Shown here: piece after piece, positions 49,614 to 58,916 of the stretch
Layout: each line of letters begins with the position of its first letter
Position numbering within the stretch: the stretch's first letter is position 1
Assembly (NCBI GenBank): GCA_004001285.1
Contig: AP018697.1
Location: forward strand, 1,674,001 to 1,738,000
Origin: Arthrobacter sp. MN05-02
GTDB taxonomy: Bacteria > Actinomycetota > Actinomycetes > Actinomycetales > Micrococcaceae
Direction: 5' to 3'
Length of the DNA: 64,000 bases
Position numbers and translations under genes: made by a program
Notes under the pieces: generated by a model
The model's input: only the letters and a program-made list of their open reading frames with translations
What the model was told of the DNA's origin: nothing
Databases searched by the model: none

Positions 49614-49652
49614 GATGGGTAGCCTCGCCTAAGTGGTGGCCCGGAATACATT
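49614..49652 (+). promoter_or_regulatory. suf promoter region with possible DtxR/IdeR-type iron box
   Basis: 49614-49632 (GATGGGTAGCCTCGCCTAA) matches 13 of 19 positions of the IdeR box TTAGGTTAGCCTAACCTAA, with a near-perfect right half. A possible -10, TACATT, is at 49647-49652, so a protein on the box would cover the -35. In mycobacteria suf genes respond to iron. The match is by eye and only moderate. Confidence 0.35.
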
Positions 49653-49700
49653 AGGTCATGCTTGTGTTGTGTATTTTGTCGCCGACGGAAGGAATGGACC

Positions 49701-50606
49701 GTGACCGCATCGCCCCGCGCCGCCCTTCCGGAGGTCGCCGGCCCTACGGATGGACCCGTGCCAGCCGACCGGACCGCCCAGATCGTCTCACCCGACCCGG
49801 ACGAGCGCACGCGTGACCGCGTCCTCTCCGCCGTCCTCGAGCGGGGGCCCGTCAGCGCCGCCGAACTCGGGAACTGCCTCGGCTTCACCCCCGCCGCCAT
49901 GCGCCGCCACCTCGACGCCCTCTCCTCCGACGGCCTCATCGAGGTCAAGCGCGTCCGCAGTTCCGCGACCGGTGCCGGCCGCCCTGCACGCCGCTACGTC
50001 CTGAGCCAGCGCGGGCAGACGAAGCTCGGCAACGACTACCTCGACATCGCGACCGCCGCACTGGCACAGCTCGGCGAGGCCGCGGGCCCGCAGGCCATCG
50101 AGGAATTCGCCCGCACCCGCTTCTCCGGCATGGAGGAGCGCTACCGTCCGATCGTCGAGGCCGCGGGGCCCGATCTCGAGGCGCGCGCCCACGCCCTGGC
50201 GGGTGCGCTCACCGCCGACGGGTTCGTGGGATCGACCAAGACGGTGGGCCTTCCGCAGGGGCGCGGACCGCGCACCAGCACCGCGGTCCGGCCCGTGATG
50301 CTGAGCGTCCAGCTCTGCCAGGGGCACTGCCCCATCCAGGGGCTCGCCTCGGCGTTCCCGGCGTTCTGCGAGCAGGAGGCGGGCGTCTTCGCCCGCCTGC
50401 TCGACGTCGATGTCCGCAGGCTGTCCACGCTGGCCGCCGGCGGGCACGTCTGCACCACCCACATACCCCTGGGACGGACGACGGCGGCTCCGGCCGCCGC
50501 GGCCGGCCCGGACGCAGCCGGCGCCGACGCGCAGCCGGCGGCTCCGGACGCCGGACCGCCCAGCAATCCAGCGACGTTATCCATCCATCAGCAAGGAAGG
50601 CCATGA
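49701..50606 (+). CDS. sufR: SufR-like Fe-S-sensing transcriptional repressor of suf
   Basis: 301 residues. The N-terminal winged HTH (~25-95) includes [22 protein letters not shown]. The C-terminal domain has the cluster-binding pattern CQGHC, then FCEQEAG, then GGHVCTTH, four Cys residues expected to hold an Fe-S cluster. SufR represses the suf operon when clusters are sufficient. GTG 49701 has GGAAGGA upstream. Its TGA overlaps the ATG of sufB (ATGATG), so regulator and operon are co-transcribed. A ~30-residue Ala/Pro-rich tail ends the protein. Confidence 0.9.
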   Translation: MTASPRAALPEVAGPTDGPVPADRTAQIVSPDPDERTRDRVLSAVLERGPVSAAELGNCLGFTPAAMRRHLDALSSDGLIEVKRVRSSATGAGRPARRYVLSQRGQTKLGNDYLDIATAALAQLGEAAGPQAIEEFARTRFSGMEERYRPIVEAAGPDLEARAHALAGALTADGFVGSTKTVGLPQGRGPRTSTAVRPVMLSVQLCQGHCPIQGLASAFPAFCEQEAGVFARLLDVDVRRLSTLAAGGHVCTTHIPLGRTTAAPAAAAGPDAAGADAQPAAPDAGPPSNPATLSIHQQGRP

Positions 50607-52078
50607 TGACGGATCAAGTAGACCGCAAGCCAGTTGCATCGGCAGTGCCGGAGTCGGTGATCAGCGACATCCTCGAGAAGAATCCCGAACTCGAGGGCAT
50701 CGGAACCTACCAGTACGGCTGGGCGGACAAGAACGAGGCGAGCGACAATGCGCGCCGCGGTCTGAGCGAGGAAGTCGTGCGCGACATCTCCGCCAAGAAG
50801 AACGAGCCCGAATGGATGCTCGATCTCCGCCTGAAGGGCCTCAAGTACTTCGACCGCAAGCCCATGCCCGCGTGGGGTGCGGACCTCTCCGGGATCGACT
50901 TCGACAACATCAAGTACTTCGTCCGCTCCACGGAGAAGCAGGCGAACACGTGGGAGGACCTCCCCGAAGACATCCGCACCACGTACGAGAAGCTCGGCAT
51001 CCCCGAGGCCGAGCGCGCCCGCCTCGTGTCCGGCGTCGCCGCCCAGTACGAGTCCGAGGTGGTGTACCACCAGCTGCGCGAGGACCTCGAGCGCCAGGGT
51101 GTGCTCTTCCTCGACACGGACACCGCGCTGCGTGAGCACCCGGAGATCTTCAAGGAGTACTTCGGCACGATCATCCCGGTCGGCGACAACAAGTTCGCGT
51201 CGCTGAACACGGCGGTCTGGTCCGGCGGGTCGTTCGTCTACGTGCCCAAGGGCGTCCACGTCGAGATCCCGCTGCAGGCCTACTTCCGCATCAACACCGA
51301 GAACATGGGCCAGTTCGAGCGGACGCTCATCATCGCGGACGAGGACTCCTACGTGCACTACATCGAGGGCTGCACCGCCCCGATCTACACGTCCGACTCC
51401 CTGCACTCGGCCGTCGTCGAGATCGTGGTCAAGAAGGGCGCCCGCGTCCGGTACACGACCATCCAGAACTGGTCGAACAACGTGTACAACCTCGTGACCA
51501 AGCGCGCCATCGCCCACGAGGGCGCCACCATGGAGTGGATCGACGGCAACATCGGTTCCAAGGTGACCATGAAGTACCCGGCCGTCTACCTGGTCGGCGA
51601 GCACGCGAAGGGTGAGACGCTCTCGATCGCCTTCGCCGGCGAGGGACAGCACCAGGACACCGGCTCGAAGATGGTCCACATCGCGCCCAACACCAAGTCC
51701 TCGATCATCTCCAAGTCCGTCGCACGCGGCGGCGGGCGTGCCGCCTACCGCGGGCTCGTCCAGGTCCGCGACGGGGCCAAGCACTCCGCGAACACGGTGC
51801 GCTGCGACGCGCTGCTGGTCGACACCATCTCGCGCTCGGACACGTACCCGTACGTGGACATCCGCGAGGACGACGTCACCATGGGCCACGAGGCCACCGT
51901 GTCGCGCGTCAGCGAGGAGCAGCTGTTCTACCTCATGTCCCGCGGACTCCCCGAGGACGAGGCCATGGCCATGATCGTGCGCGGCTTCATCGAGCCGATC
52001 GCCCGCGAGCTGCCCATGGAGTACGCGCTCGAGCTGAACCGGCTGATCGAACTGCAGATGGAAGGGGCCGTGGGCTAG
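50603..52078 (+). CDS. sufB: Fe-S cluster assembly protein SufB
   Basis: Scaffold subunit of the SufBCD complex on which Fe-S clusters form. 491 residues, intact. [20 protein letters not shown] and [20 protein letters not shown] are family hallmarks. EGCTAPIY contains a conserved Cys in the beta-helix core, and [10 protein letters not shown] and a C-terminal [11 protein letters not shown] segment follow. ATG 50603 overlaps the sufR stop; ATG 50606 would also serve. sufD follows after two bases. Confidence 0.97.
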   Translation: MMTDQVDRKPVASAVPESVISDILEKNPELEGIGTYQYGWADKNEASDNARRGLSEEVVRDISAKKNEPEWMLDLRLKGLKYFDRKPMPAWGADLSGIDFDNIKYFVRSTEKQANTWEDLPEDIRTTYEKLGIPEAERARLVSGVAAQYESEVVYHQLREDLERQGVLFLDTDTALREHPEIFKEYFGTIIPVGDNKFASLNTAVWSGGSFVYVPKGVHVEIPLQAYFRINTENMGQFERTLIIADEDSYVHYIEGCTAPIYTSDSLHSAVVEIVVKKGARVRYTTIQNWSNNVYNLVTKRAIAHEGATMEWIDGNIGSKVTMKYPAVYLVGEHAKGETLSIAFAGEGQHQDTGSKMVHIAPNTKSSIISKSVARGGGRAAYRGLVQVRDGAKHSANTVRCDALLVDTISRSDTYPYVDIREDDVTMGHEATVSRVSEEQLFYLMSRGLPEDEAMAMIVRGFIEPIARELPMEYALELNRLIELQMEGAVG

Positions 52079-52080
52079 CG

Positions 52081-53409
52081 ATGGCTGAGACCACCCACAC
52101 GGAAATGTCACCCGACACCGAGGGCGAGATCACCGATCTCGGCGACCTCGACGAGAAGGCCCGCCTGGGCGCCCCGTCGGGCGCCGCGGCGTCCATCGAC
52201 GGGTTCACGGAGGAGGGCGAGAGCCTCTCCGCCCGCAACGAGGGCTCGGAGCAGCTCGGCCTCAAGAAGCACAGCCACGGCAACGCGCCCGTGGTGCCCG
52301 AGGCCTCCCGCGGGGAGCGGCGCAGGTCCTTCGACCTCGCCGACTTCCCGACGCTCACCGGCCTCGAGGAGGACTGGCGCTTCACTCCGCTCAAGCGCCT
52401 GCGTGGACTGCACACCGACGCCCTGACCGGAACGGCTCCCGCCGTCGAGGTCACCGGTGCCGGGAACGTCACCGTCGAGACCGTGGATCGCAGCGATGCC
52501 CGCCTCGGCACCGCGGCCACGCCCGAGGACCGCGTCTCCGCCGCAGCGTGGAACGCGTTCTCCGACGCGACCGTGATCACCATCCCGAAGGAGACCGTGG
52601 CCGACGGCGAGGTCATGGTCAGCGTCACCGGATCGACCTCCGGCGCGGCGGCGCAGCACATCCTCATCCACGCCGAGGCATTCTCCAAGGCCGTCGTCGT
52701 CCTGGACCACTCCGGGTCGGTCACCCTCGCCCAGAACGTCGAGATCATCGTCGGCGACGGTGCCGAGCTGACCGTCGTCAGCGTCCAGGAATGGGACGAC
52801 GACGCCGTGCACGTGTCCTCGCAGCAGGCGAAGGTGGGCCGCGACGCCCGCTACAAGCACGTCGTCGTCAGCCTCGGCGGCGACCTCGTGCGCCTCACGC
52901 CGTCGTCCATCTTCACCGCCACCGGTGCGGAGGTCGAGATGTACGGACTGTACTTCGCCGACGCGGGCCAGCACCTCGAGCAGCGCCTCCTGGTGGACCA
53001 CGCCGTGCCGAACTGCAAGTCCCGCGTCACCTACAAGGGCGCCCTGCAGGGCGACGACGCGCACACCGTGTGGGTCGGCGACGTGCTGATCCGCAAGGCC
53101 GCCGAGGGCACGGACACCTATGAGACGAACCGCAACCTGATCCTCACGGACGGCGCGCGGTCGGACTCGGTGCCGAACCTCGAGATCGAGACGGGCCTCA
53201 TCGAGGGTGCCGGCCACGCCAGTGCCACCGGACGCTTCGACGACGAGCACCTGTTCTACCTGATGGCCCGCGGGATCCCCGAGAAGGACGCACGCCGCCT
53301 CGTGGTGCGCGGCTTCCTGACCGAGGTCATCCAGCAGATCAAGGTGCCGTCCCTCGAGGAGCGGCTCTCCGCGTCGGTCGAGCGTGAGCTCGCGGCAGGG
53401 AACCTCTGA
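52081..53409 (+). CDS. sufD: Fe-S cluster assembly protein SufD
   Basis: Partner of SufB in the SufBC2D scaffold. 442 residues. The beta-helix core is followed by the paralogous C-terminal motif HLFYLMARGIPEKDARRLVVRGF, matching the equivalent end of SufB. KSRVTYKGALQGDDAHTVW is conserved, with the His used at the SufB-SufD interface. The N-terminal ~80 residues are acidic. ATG 52081 lies two bases after sufB, and its stop overlaps the next start. Confidence 0.95.
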   Translation: MAETTHTEMSPDTEGEITDLGDLDEKARLGAPSGAAASIDGFTEEGESLSARNEGSEQLGLKKHSHGNAPVVPEASRGERRRSFDLADFPTLTGLEEDWRFTPLKRLRGLHTDALTGTAPAVEVTGAGNVTVETVDRSDARLGTAATPEDRVSAAAWNAFSDATVITIPKETVADGEVMVSVTGSTSGAAAQHILIHAEAFSKAVVVLDHSGSVTLAQNVEIIVGDGAELTVVSVQEWDDDAVHVSSQQAKVGRDARYKHVVVSLGGDLVRLTPSSIFTATGAEVEMYGLYFADAGQHLEQRLLVDHAVPNCKSRVTYKGALQGDDAHTVWVGDVLIRKAAEGTDTYETNRNLILTDGARSDSVPNLEIETGLIEGAGHASATGRFDDEHLFYLMARGIPEKDARRLVVRGFLTEVIQQIKVPSLEERLSASVERELAAGNL

Positions 53410-53768
53410 TGGCCGACGCGCCCCGCGGCGAGCTCATCTGCGCTGTCGACGACATCGAGGTCAAGCAGGCGCTGCGCGTGCTGATCGACGACTATCCCGT
53501 CGTCATCGTCCGCGACTCGGACGGCGAGATCCATGCGCTGGGCGACACCTGCTCCCATGCGGACATCTCCCTGTCCGAGGGCGACGTCGAGGGATGTGCC
53601 ATCGAGTGCTGGGGCCACGGGTCCCAGTTCGACCTGCGCAGCGGCCAGCCGCTGCAGCTCCCCGCGTACGAGCCCGTCCCGGTGTTCGCACTCGAGATCC
53701 ACGACGGCGACGTCTATGTCGATGTCACGACGGTCACCAACGGAGCCCCCGCGCCGCAGTTCGGCTGA
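53409..53768 (+). CDS. Rieske-type [2Fe-2S] ferredoxin
   Basis: 119 residues. The two Rieske boxes are visible: CSHADISL near 46 gives the first Cys and His, and CWGHGSQFD near 66 the second pair. No oxygenase subunit is nearby; the protein sits inside the suf operon between sufD and sufC, a placement also seen in other actinobacteria. It may supply electrons for cluster assembly or be a cluster acceptor. It overlaps the sufD stop by one base (TGATGG). Confidence 0.88.
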   Translation: MADAPRGELICAVDDIEVKQALRVLIDDYPVVIVRDSDGEIHALGDTCSHADISLSEGDVEGCAIECWGHGSQFDLRSGQPLQLPAYEPVPVFALEIHDGDVYVDVTTVTNGAPAPQFG

Positions 53769-53832
53769 TACCGGCGCCGTCCACGCACTTCCTGCACACT
53801 TCCTGCACAGCAGGCGAAGGAGAAAGAACACG

Positions 53833-54594
53833 ATGTCCACACTTGAAATCAAGGACCTGCACGTCAGTATCGACACCGAGCAGGGCAACGTCCCCATCCT
53901 CAAGGGCGTCACGCTGACGATCAACACCGGCGAGACCCACGCGATCATGGGTCCCAACGGTTCCGGCAAGTCGACGCTCGCGTCCACCATCGCCGGCCAC
54001 CCCCGCTACAAGGTCGACAGCGGTTCGATCACGCTCGACGGCGAGGACGTCCTCTCCATGAGCGTCGACGAGCGTGCCCGCGCCGGGCTCTTCCTGGCCA
54101 TGCAGTACCCGGTCGAGGTGCCCGGCGTCACCATGACCAACTTCCTGCGCACGGCCAAGACCGCGCTCGACGGCGAAGCGCCGAGCCTGCGCCACTGGAC
54201 CAAGGACGTCAAGACGGCCATGGCCCAGCTGCGCATCGATGCCGACTTCGCCCAGCGCAACGTCAACGAGGGCTTCTCCGGCGGCGAGAAGAAGCGCGTG
54301 GAGATCCTGCAGCTGGAGCTCTTCCGCCCGAAGTTCTCGATCCTCGACGAGACGGACTCCGGCCTCGACGTCGACGCCCTCAAGGTGGTCTCGGAGGGAG
54401 TGAACCGCGAGCATGCGAAGGGTGAGATGGGCACGCTGCTCATCACGCACTACACGCGGATCCTGCGCTACATCAAGCCGGACTTCGTCCACGTGTTCGT
54501 CGCCGGACGCATCGCCGAACAGGGCGGCCCGGAACTCGCTGACCGCCTCGAGGAAGAGGGCTACGATCGGTTCACGGCCACGGTCGAGGCCTAG
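53833..54594 (+). CDS. sufC: Fe-S cluster assembly ATPase SufC
   Basis: ABC-type ATPase that drives conformational change in SufB-SufD. 253 residues from ATG 53833. Walker A GPNGSGKST is near 40, signature FSGGEKKR near 152, Walker B FSILDETDSGLD near 171, with the family-typical ETDSGLD, and the switch His in LLITHYTRIL. AGLFLAMQYPVEVPGV is another SufC mark. The 64-base gap before it, the largest in the operon, contains GGCGAAGGAGAAAG as ribosome site. Confidence 0.97.
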   Translation: MSTLEIKDLHVSIDTEQGNVPILKGVTLTINTGETHAIMGPNGSGKSTLASTIAGHPRYKVDSGSITLDGEDVLSMSVDERARAGLFLAMQYPVEVPGVTMTNFLRTAKTALDGEAPSLRHWTKDVKTAMAQLRIDADFAQRNVNEGFSGGEKKRVEILQLELFRPKFSILDETDSGLDVDALKVVSEGVNREHAKGEMGTLLITHYTRILRYIKPDFVHVFVAGRIAEQGGPELADRLEEEGYDRFTATVEA

Positions 54595-54608
54595 GAACCC
54601 ACGAATCC

Positions 54609-54626
54609 CCGGCACACGCGTGCCGG
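54609..54626 (+). other. Small hairpin between sufC and sufT
   Basis: Perfect 7-bp stem, arms 54609-54615 and 54620-54626 with loop ACGC, in the 54-base gap. Probably too short for full termination; it may tune expression of the last gene. Confidence 0.4.
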
Positions 54627-54648
54627 ACCGCTCGAAAGGAAGAGTGCG

Positions 54649-54978
54649 ATGAGTGATGTGCAGCAGGCGCAGACCGCGCTGGACGACGTCGAGGAAGCGT
54701 TGCGGGACGTGATCGACCCGGAGCTCGGCGTCAACGTCGTGGACCTCGGGCTGCTCTACGGCCTGAACTACGCGGAGGACGGCGCCCTCCTGATCGACAT
54801 GACGCTCACCACCGCGGCATGCCCCCTGACCGACGTGCTCGAGGAGCAGGTGGGCCAGGCGCTGGACGGCGTGGTGGACGAGTGGCGGTTGAACTGGGTG
54901 TGGATGCCCCCGTGGGGTCCCGAGCGGATCACCGAGGATGGCCGTGACCAGATGCGGGCGCTCGGATTCAATATCTGA
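54649..54978 (+). CDS. sufT: Metal-sulfur cluster assembly factor (MIP18/DUF59, SufT-like)
   Basis: 109 residues, single DUF59 domain. DVIDPELGVNVVDLGLLYG near 20-38 is the signature, and TTAACPLTDVLEEQV holds the conserved reactive Cys. Such proteins help deliver Fe-S clusters to targets. ATG 54649 is preceded by GAAAGGAAGAG. Last gene of the operon. No cysteine desulfurase (sufS) or sufU is present here; they must lie elsewhere. Confidence 0.92.
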   Translation: MSDVQQAQTALDDVEEALRDVIDPELGVNVVDLGLLYGLNYAEDGALLIDMTLTTAACPLTDVLEEQVGQALDGVVDEWRLNWVWMPPWGPERITEDGRDQMRALGFNI

Positions 54979-54999
54979 GCCAGGCACCGGACAGTTCGG

Positions 55000-55030
55000 G
55001 GAAGGGCGGTTCCGCTGGGGCCGCCCTTCC
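55000..55030. terminator. Terminator after the suf operon
   Basis: Perfect 10-bp inverted repeat, arms 55000-55009 and 55021-55030, 11-base loop, 21 bases after the sufT stop. It also faces the end of the minus-strand biotin-transport genes. Confidence 0.8.
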
Positions 55031-55079
55031 TGCGTCCCGCGCCGGATCCGGGTGACTCCCGGGCACCCGACGACGCGCG

Positions 55080-55802
55080 TCAGCGCCCGTCCGGGTCGCT
55101 GTCGCTCCCGACGCCGTTCTCCGCGTCCCGGCCCCCGAGGTGGCCGTGCCCGCCGTCGGAACCACCGTCGTGCCCGCCGCGGTCGTCGTTCCCGAGTCCT
55201 CTCGCAGCGAGCGCTTCACCCGTCCGATGAGCGTAGGCCACGGCGCCGATCACCAGCGGGGTCACGGCCACGCGCGGGTCCCGCTCGAGGCCGCGCGCAC
55301 GGGCGGCCTCGCGGACGTCGACGAACAGCCCCGCGAGGTAGGGGATGCTCCGCAGCATGAGGGAGAGCGTGAGGGCGAAGCGCTCGGGATCGGCGCCCAG
55401 CGCACGGAAGGGGCCGGCCAGCCGGACCACACCGTCCAGCAGTACCTGTGTCGGTGTCGTGAGGGTCAGTGCCCGCGCCGCCAGGAGGCAGGCGGTGATG
55501 CCGCCGACCACCACGAAGGCCCGCAGCCACCCCTGGGCGAAGCCCTGGTACAGCGCGAGGATGCCGAGGACGGGGGCCGCGGGCAGGAGCATCCGGAGGA
55601 TCCGGAGGGGAGACAGGTGCGCACCGAGCAGGAGGGCGCCCAGGGCGATGACCAGCACACCGGAGGTGGTGGCCGGCGAGCGCCAGGCGACGACGGCGAC
55701 CGCGCAGGCGAGCGAGGCGCCCGCCTTGACCGGCAGGGGCGTCCGGTACAGGAACCCGCGTCCGGGCCGGTACAGGCCGAGGGTACTGCCGAAGCCCCTC
55801 AT
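55080..55802 (-). CDS. bioN: ECF transporter transmembrane subunit EcfT (BioN)
   Basis: Membrane coupling subunit of an energy-coupling-factor transporter. 240 residues with about five helices in the first ~150. AARARGLERD near 188 is the Ala-Arg-Gly cytoplasmic motif that contacts the ATPase. The C-terminus is an Asp/Gly/His-rich tail (GGHDGGSDGGHGH) of unknown role, possibly metal-binding. The start overlaps the end of the ATPase gene by four bases. With the two upstream genes it forms a biotin importer. Confidence 0.88.
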   Translation of the reverse strand: MRGFGSTLGLYRPGRGFLYRTPLPVKAGASLACAVAVVAWRSPATTSGVLVIALGALLLGAHLSPLRILRMLLPAAPVLGILALYQGFAQGWLRAFVVVGGITACLLAARALTLTTPTQVLLDGVVRLAGPFRALGADPERFALTLSLMLRSIPYLAGLFVDVREAARARGLERDPRVAVTPLVIGAVAYAHRTGEALAARGLGNDDRGGHDGGSDGGHGHLGGRDAENGVGSDSDPDGR

Positions 55803-56503
55803 CCCCGGCTGTCCCGCGCGGCCGAGGCGAGCTCCCGGTACCTCGCCACGGCTTCGGCGGGAGCGCCGTCGAACACCACGCGACCGGCGTCCACGAGGAG
55901 CGTGCGGTCGCTCTCCAGGGCGAAGTCGAGATTGTGGGTCGTGAACACCACCTGCTGGTCGAGGCCCGCGAAAAGCGAGCGGATGCGCGCGTCGTTGCGC
56001 AGGTCGAGCAGCGTCGTCGGTTCGTCGGCCACCAGGATGCGCGGCTCCACCGCGAGCACCACGGCGAGGGCGAGGATCTGCCGCTCGCCGCCCGACAGGT
56101 CGTAGATGCTGCGGTCCGCGAGGTGGTCGAGGCCGAATCGGCGCAGGACGCCGTCGACCCGGGCGCGGCGTTCCGCCGCCGGGAGCCGGCGCGCGCGCAG
56201 GGACAGTTCCACGTCCTCGCGGCCCGTCGGCATCACGAGTTGCGACAGCGGGTCCGTGAAGACGAACCCGACAGCCCTCCGCACGGCACGCCCGGACGTG
56301 CGGGTGTCCTCGCCGAACACCGCTACGGTGCCCGCCGAGGGGACCAGCAGTCCGTTGATCAGGCGCAGCAGCGTCGACTTGCCGGAGCCGTTGGCCCCGA
56401 TCACGGAGACGCGCCGCTCCTTCAGCGTCAGTGTGAGCGGGTGCAGGAGCACGCGGGCGTCGTCGTCGTCGGTTCGGACGGCTGCGCCCCTGAACTCAAT
56501 CAC
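55799..56503 (-). CDS. bioM: ECF transporter ATP-binding subunit (BioM)
   Basis: ATPase of the biotin ECF transporter, 234 residues from GTG 56503 (GTG 56545 in the same frame is the alternative). Walker A GANGSGKST is near 36, signature LSGGERQIL near 135, Walker B ILVADEPTTLLD near 156, and the switch His in FTTHNLDF. The start overlaps the bioY stop by eight bases. Confidence 0.88.
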   Translation of the reverse strand: MIEFRGAAVRTDDDDARVLLHPLTLTLKERRVSVIGANGSGKSTLLRLINGLLVPSAGTVAVFGEDTRTSGRAVRRAVGFVFTDPLSQLVMPTGREDVELSLRARRLPAAERRARVDGVLRRFGLDHLADRSIYDLSGGERQILALAVVLAVEPRILVADEPTTLLDLRNDARIRSLFAGLDQQVVFTTHNLDFALESDRTLLVDAGRVVFDGAPAEAVARYRELASAARDSRG

Positions 56504-57137
56504 GAGGGGCGCGCGTCCCGGTGGGAAGGAGCCGCGGGAACGCACGGTGGACCGAGACGGCGAGGACGGCGGCGAGGACGTTCTTGGCCACGTCGCCGGG
56601 CAGGTACGCGGCGTCCACGACGATCGCGTCCCTCAGGGGGAGCCCGGCATTCACCACGAGCCCGGCGACACCGAGCGGATGGATGGTCAGGAGGCTGGCC
56701 GCGAGGCAGGCGAGGAAGAGGAGGAGTGCGCGGGCGCGGCGTGCCCTGCGCACCACGACGACGGCGAGCAGGCCGGCCACGAAGGCCGCGAGGGGGAACG
56801 CCACGAGGTAGCCGGCGGACGGTCCGGCGAGGACGCCGAAGCCGCCGGAGAAGCCGCTGAACACCGGCAACCCGATCAGCCCTGCCACGAGATAGAGCAG
56901 GACGGCCGCCGCGCCGCGCGCCGGCCCGAGGACCACGCCGGCGAGCATCACCCCGAGGGTCTGGAGTGTGATGGGCACGCCGAGCGGGCCGACCGGTATA
57001 CCGGGTAGGATTGCAAGGGCGGCGATGAGGGCGGCGAAGACCGCGACCAGCGAGAGATCGGTGGTATCCCACCGCTTGCGGGACGACGGCCGGCCGGCGC
57101 CGACCGTTCCGGCGACGGTCTTCTCCAGTGGCTGCAC
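56496..57137 (-). CDS. bioY: Biotin transporter substrate-binding subunit BioY
   Basis: S-component that binds biotin in the membrane. 213 residues with six helices. TLQTLGVMLAGVVLGPARG near 62-80 and GGFGVLAGPSAGYL near 107-120 are BioY signatures. GTG 57137 is chosen because GGAGGAG lies eight bases upstream. It heads the bioY-bioM-bioN operon, divergent from the ABC-F gene. No biotin synthesis gene is in the window, so uptake from outside is implied but not proved. Confidence 0.93.
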   Translation of the reverse strand: MQPLEKTVAGTVGAGRPSSRKRWDTTDLSLVAVFAALIAALAILPGIPVGPLGVPITLQTLGVMLAGVVLGPARGAAAVLLYLVAGLIGLPVFSGFSGGFGVLAGPSAGYLVAFPLAAFVAGLLAVVVVRRARRARALLLFLACLAASLLTIHPLGVAGLVVNAGLPLRDAIVVDAAYLPGDVAKNVLAAVLAVSVHRAFPRLLPTGTRAPRD

Positions 57138-57305
57138 GGCGAACTCTCCTCCAGCAGGCCGGAGTCGCACCGGCTACTCCGGTGATTTGTCGACTTCCTC
57201 CAGCCGTTACTGCTTCTGTACCGACACTAGCGCCGGTCATTCCGGGATCCCTTGTGGGATTCCTACAAGAAATCGCCGTCCTCGGCACCATTGAAAGGCC
57301 TCATC

Positions 57306-58904
57306 GTGATCAACGTATCGAACCTGGAGCTACGGGCCGGCGCCCGCCTGCTCATGGACGAGGTGTCCTTCCGCGTGGACAAGGGCGACAAGATCGGCCT
57401 CGTCGGACGCAACGGCGCCGGCAAGACGACACTCACCAAGGTACTGGCGGGGGAGTCGCTTCCCGCCGGCGGCACGGTGACCCGCTCGGGCGAGATCGGC
57501 TACCTCCCGCAGGACCCCCGCACGCCGAACATGGAGCAGCTGGCCCGTGACCGGATCCTCTCGGCGCGCAACCTCGACGCCGTCGTCGGGGAACTGCGCC
57601 AGGCCCACGAGGACATGGCGAGCGAAAAGACCTCCGTGCGGAACAAGGCGATGGCCCGCTACGACCGCATCGAGGCCGCCTTCCTCGCCGGCGGAGGCTA
57701 CGCGGCCGAGGCCGAGGCGGCGTCCATCTCCTCGAACCTGGCCCTGCCCGAGCGCATCCTCAACCAGCCGCTGAAGACCCTCTCCGGCGGTCAGCGCCGG
57801 CGTGTCGAGCTAGCCCGCATCCTCTTCTCGGGCGCGGAGACCATGCTCCTGGACGAGCCCACCAACCACCTCGACGCGGACTCCATCGCCTGGCTGCGTG
57901 ACTTCCTCAAGAACCACCAGGGCGGCCTGATCGTGATCAGCCACGACGTCGAGCTCCTCGAGGCGACCGTGAACAAGGTCTTCCAGCTGGACGCCAACCG
58001 CGCGACGATCGACGTCTACAACATGGGCTGGAAGCGCTACCAGCTCCAGCGCGAGACGGACGAGCGCGCCCGCAAGCGCGAGCGCGCCAACGCCGAGAAG
58101 AAGGCCCAGGTCCTCATGGACCAGGCCAACAAGATGCGGGCGAAGGCCTCCAAGGCGGTCGCCGCCCAGAACATGGCCAAGCGCGCCGAACGCCTGCTCG
58201 GCGGTCTCGACGCCGTGCGCGCCTCCGACCGCGTGGCGGCGCTCCGCTTCCCGGAGCCGTCGCCCTGCGGCAAGACCCCCATGACGGCCGAGGGCCTCAG
58301 CAAGTCCTACGGGTCGCTGGAGATCTTCACCGACGTCGACCTCGCGATCGACCGCGGGTCGAAGGTGGTGATCCTCGGCCTCAACGGAGCCGGGAAGACC
58401 ACGCTGCTGCGGATGCTCGCCGGCGTGGACAAGCCCGACACGGGGCAGGTCATCGCGGGCCATGGACTCAAGGTGGGCTACTACGCCCAGGAGCACGAGA
58501 CGCTGGATACGCAGCGCACGGTGCTCGAGAACATGAAGTCCTCCGCACCGGACATGCAGGACGCCGAGGTGCGCGGGATCCTGGGGTCCTTCCTGTTCTC
58601 GGGCGACGACGTCGACAAGCCCGCCGGTGTGCTGTCCGGTGGCGAGAAGACCCGTCTGGCCCTGGCGACGATCGTCGCATCCTCGGCGAACGTGCTGCTG
58701 CTCGACGAGCCCACCAACAACCTGGACCCGGCGAGCCGCGCCGAGATCCTCGGTGCCCTGAAGAACTACAGCGGCGCCGTGGTGATGGTGAGCCACGACG
58801 AAGGAGCCGTCGACGCGCTCGACCCCGAGCGCGTGGTCCTGCTGCCGGACGGCGTCGAGGACCTCTGGAACCAGGACTACCTGGAGCTCGTCACCCTCGC
58901 CTAG
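57306..58904 (+). CDS. ABC-F family ATPase (translation factor type)
   Basis: 532-residue cytosolic protein with two ABC domains and no membrane part. Walker A GRNGAGKTT is near 34 and GLNGAGKTT near 361, signatures LSGGQRRR and LSGGEKTR, and two LLDEPTN(H/N)LD Walker B motifs. The linker between them (~240-300) is rich in Arg/Lys/Glu and forms the coiled ribosome-reaching arm. ABC-F proteins rescue or gate ribosomes and some give antibiotic resistance; nothing here marks this as a resistance type. GTG 57306 has GAAAGG eight bases upstream. Confidence 0.92.
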   Translation: MINVSNLELRAGARLLMDEVSFRVDKGDKIGLVGRNGAGKTTLTKVLAGESLPAGGTVTRSGEIGYLPQDPRTPNMEQLARDRILSARNLDAVVGELRQAHEDMASEKTSVRNKAMARYDRIEAAFLAGGGYAAEAEAASISSNLALPERILNQPLKTLSGGQRRRVELARILFSGAETMLLDEPTNHLDADSIAWLRDFLKNHQGGLIVISHDVELLEATVNKVFQLDANRATIDVYNMGWKRYQLQRETDERARKRERANAEKKAQVLMDQANKMRAKASKAVAAQNMAKRAERLLGGLDAVRASDRVAALRFPEPSPCGKTPMTAEGLSKSYGSLEIFTDVDLAIDRGSKVVILGLNGAGKTTLLRMLAGVDKPDTGQVIAGHGLKVGYYAQEHETLDTQRTVLENMKSSAPDMQDAEVRGILGSFLFSGDDVDKPAGVLSGGEKTRLALATIVASSANVLLLDEPTNNLDPASRAEILGALKNYSGAVVMVSHDEGAVDALDPERVVLLPDGVEDLWNQDYLELVTLA

Positions 58905-58916
58905 CAGCCGCGGGAC

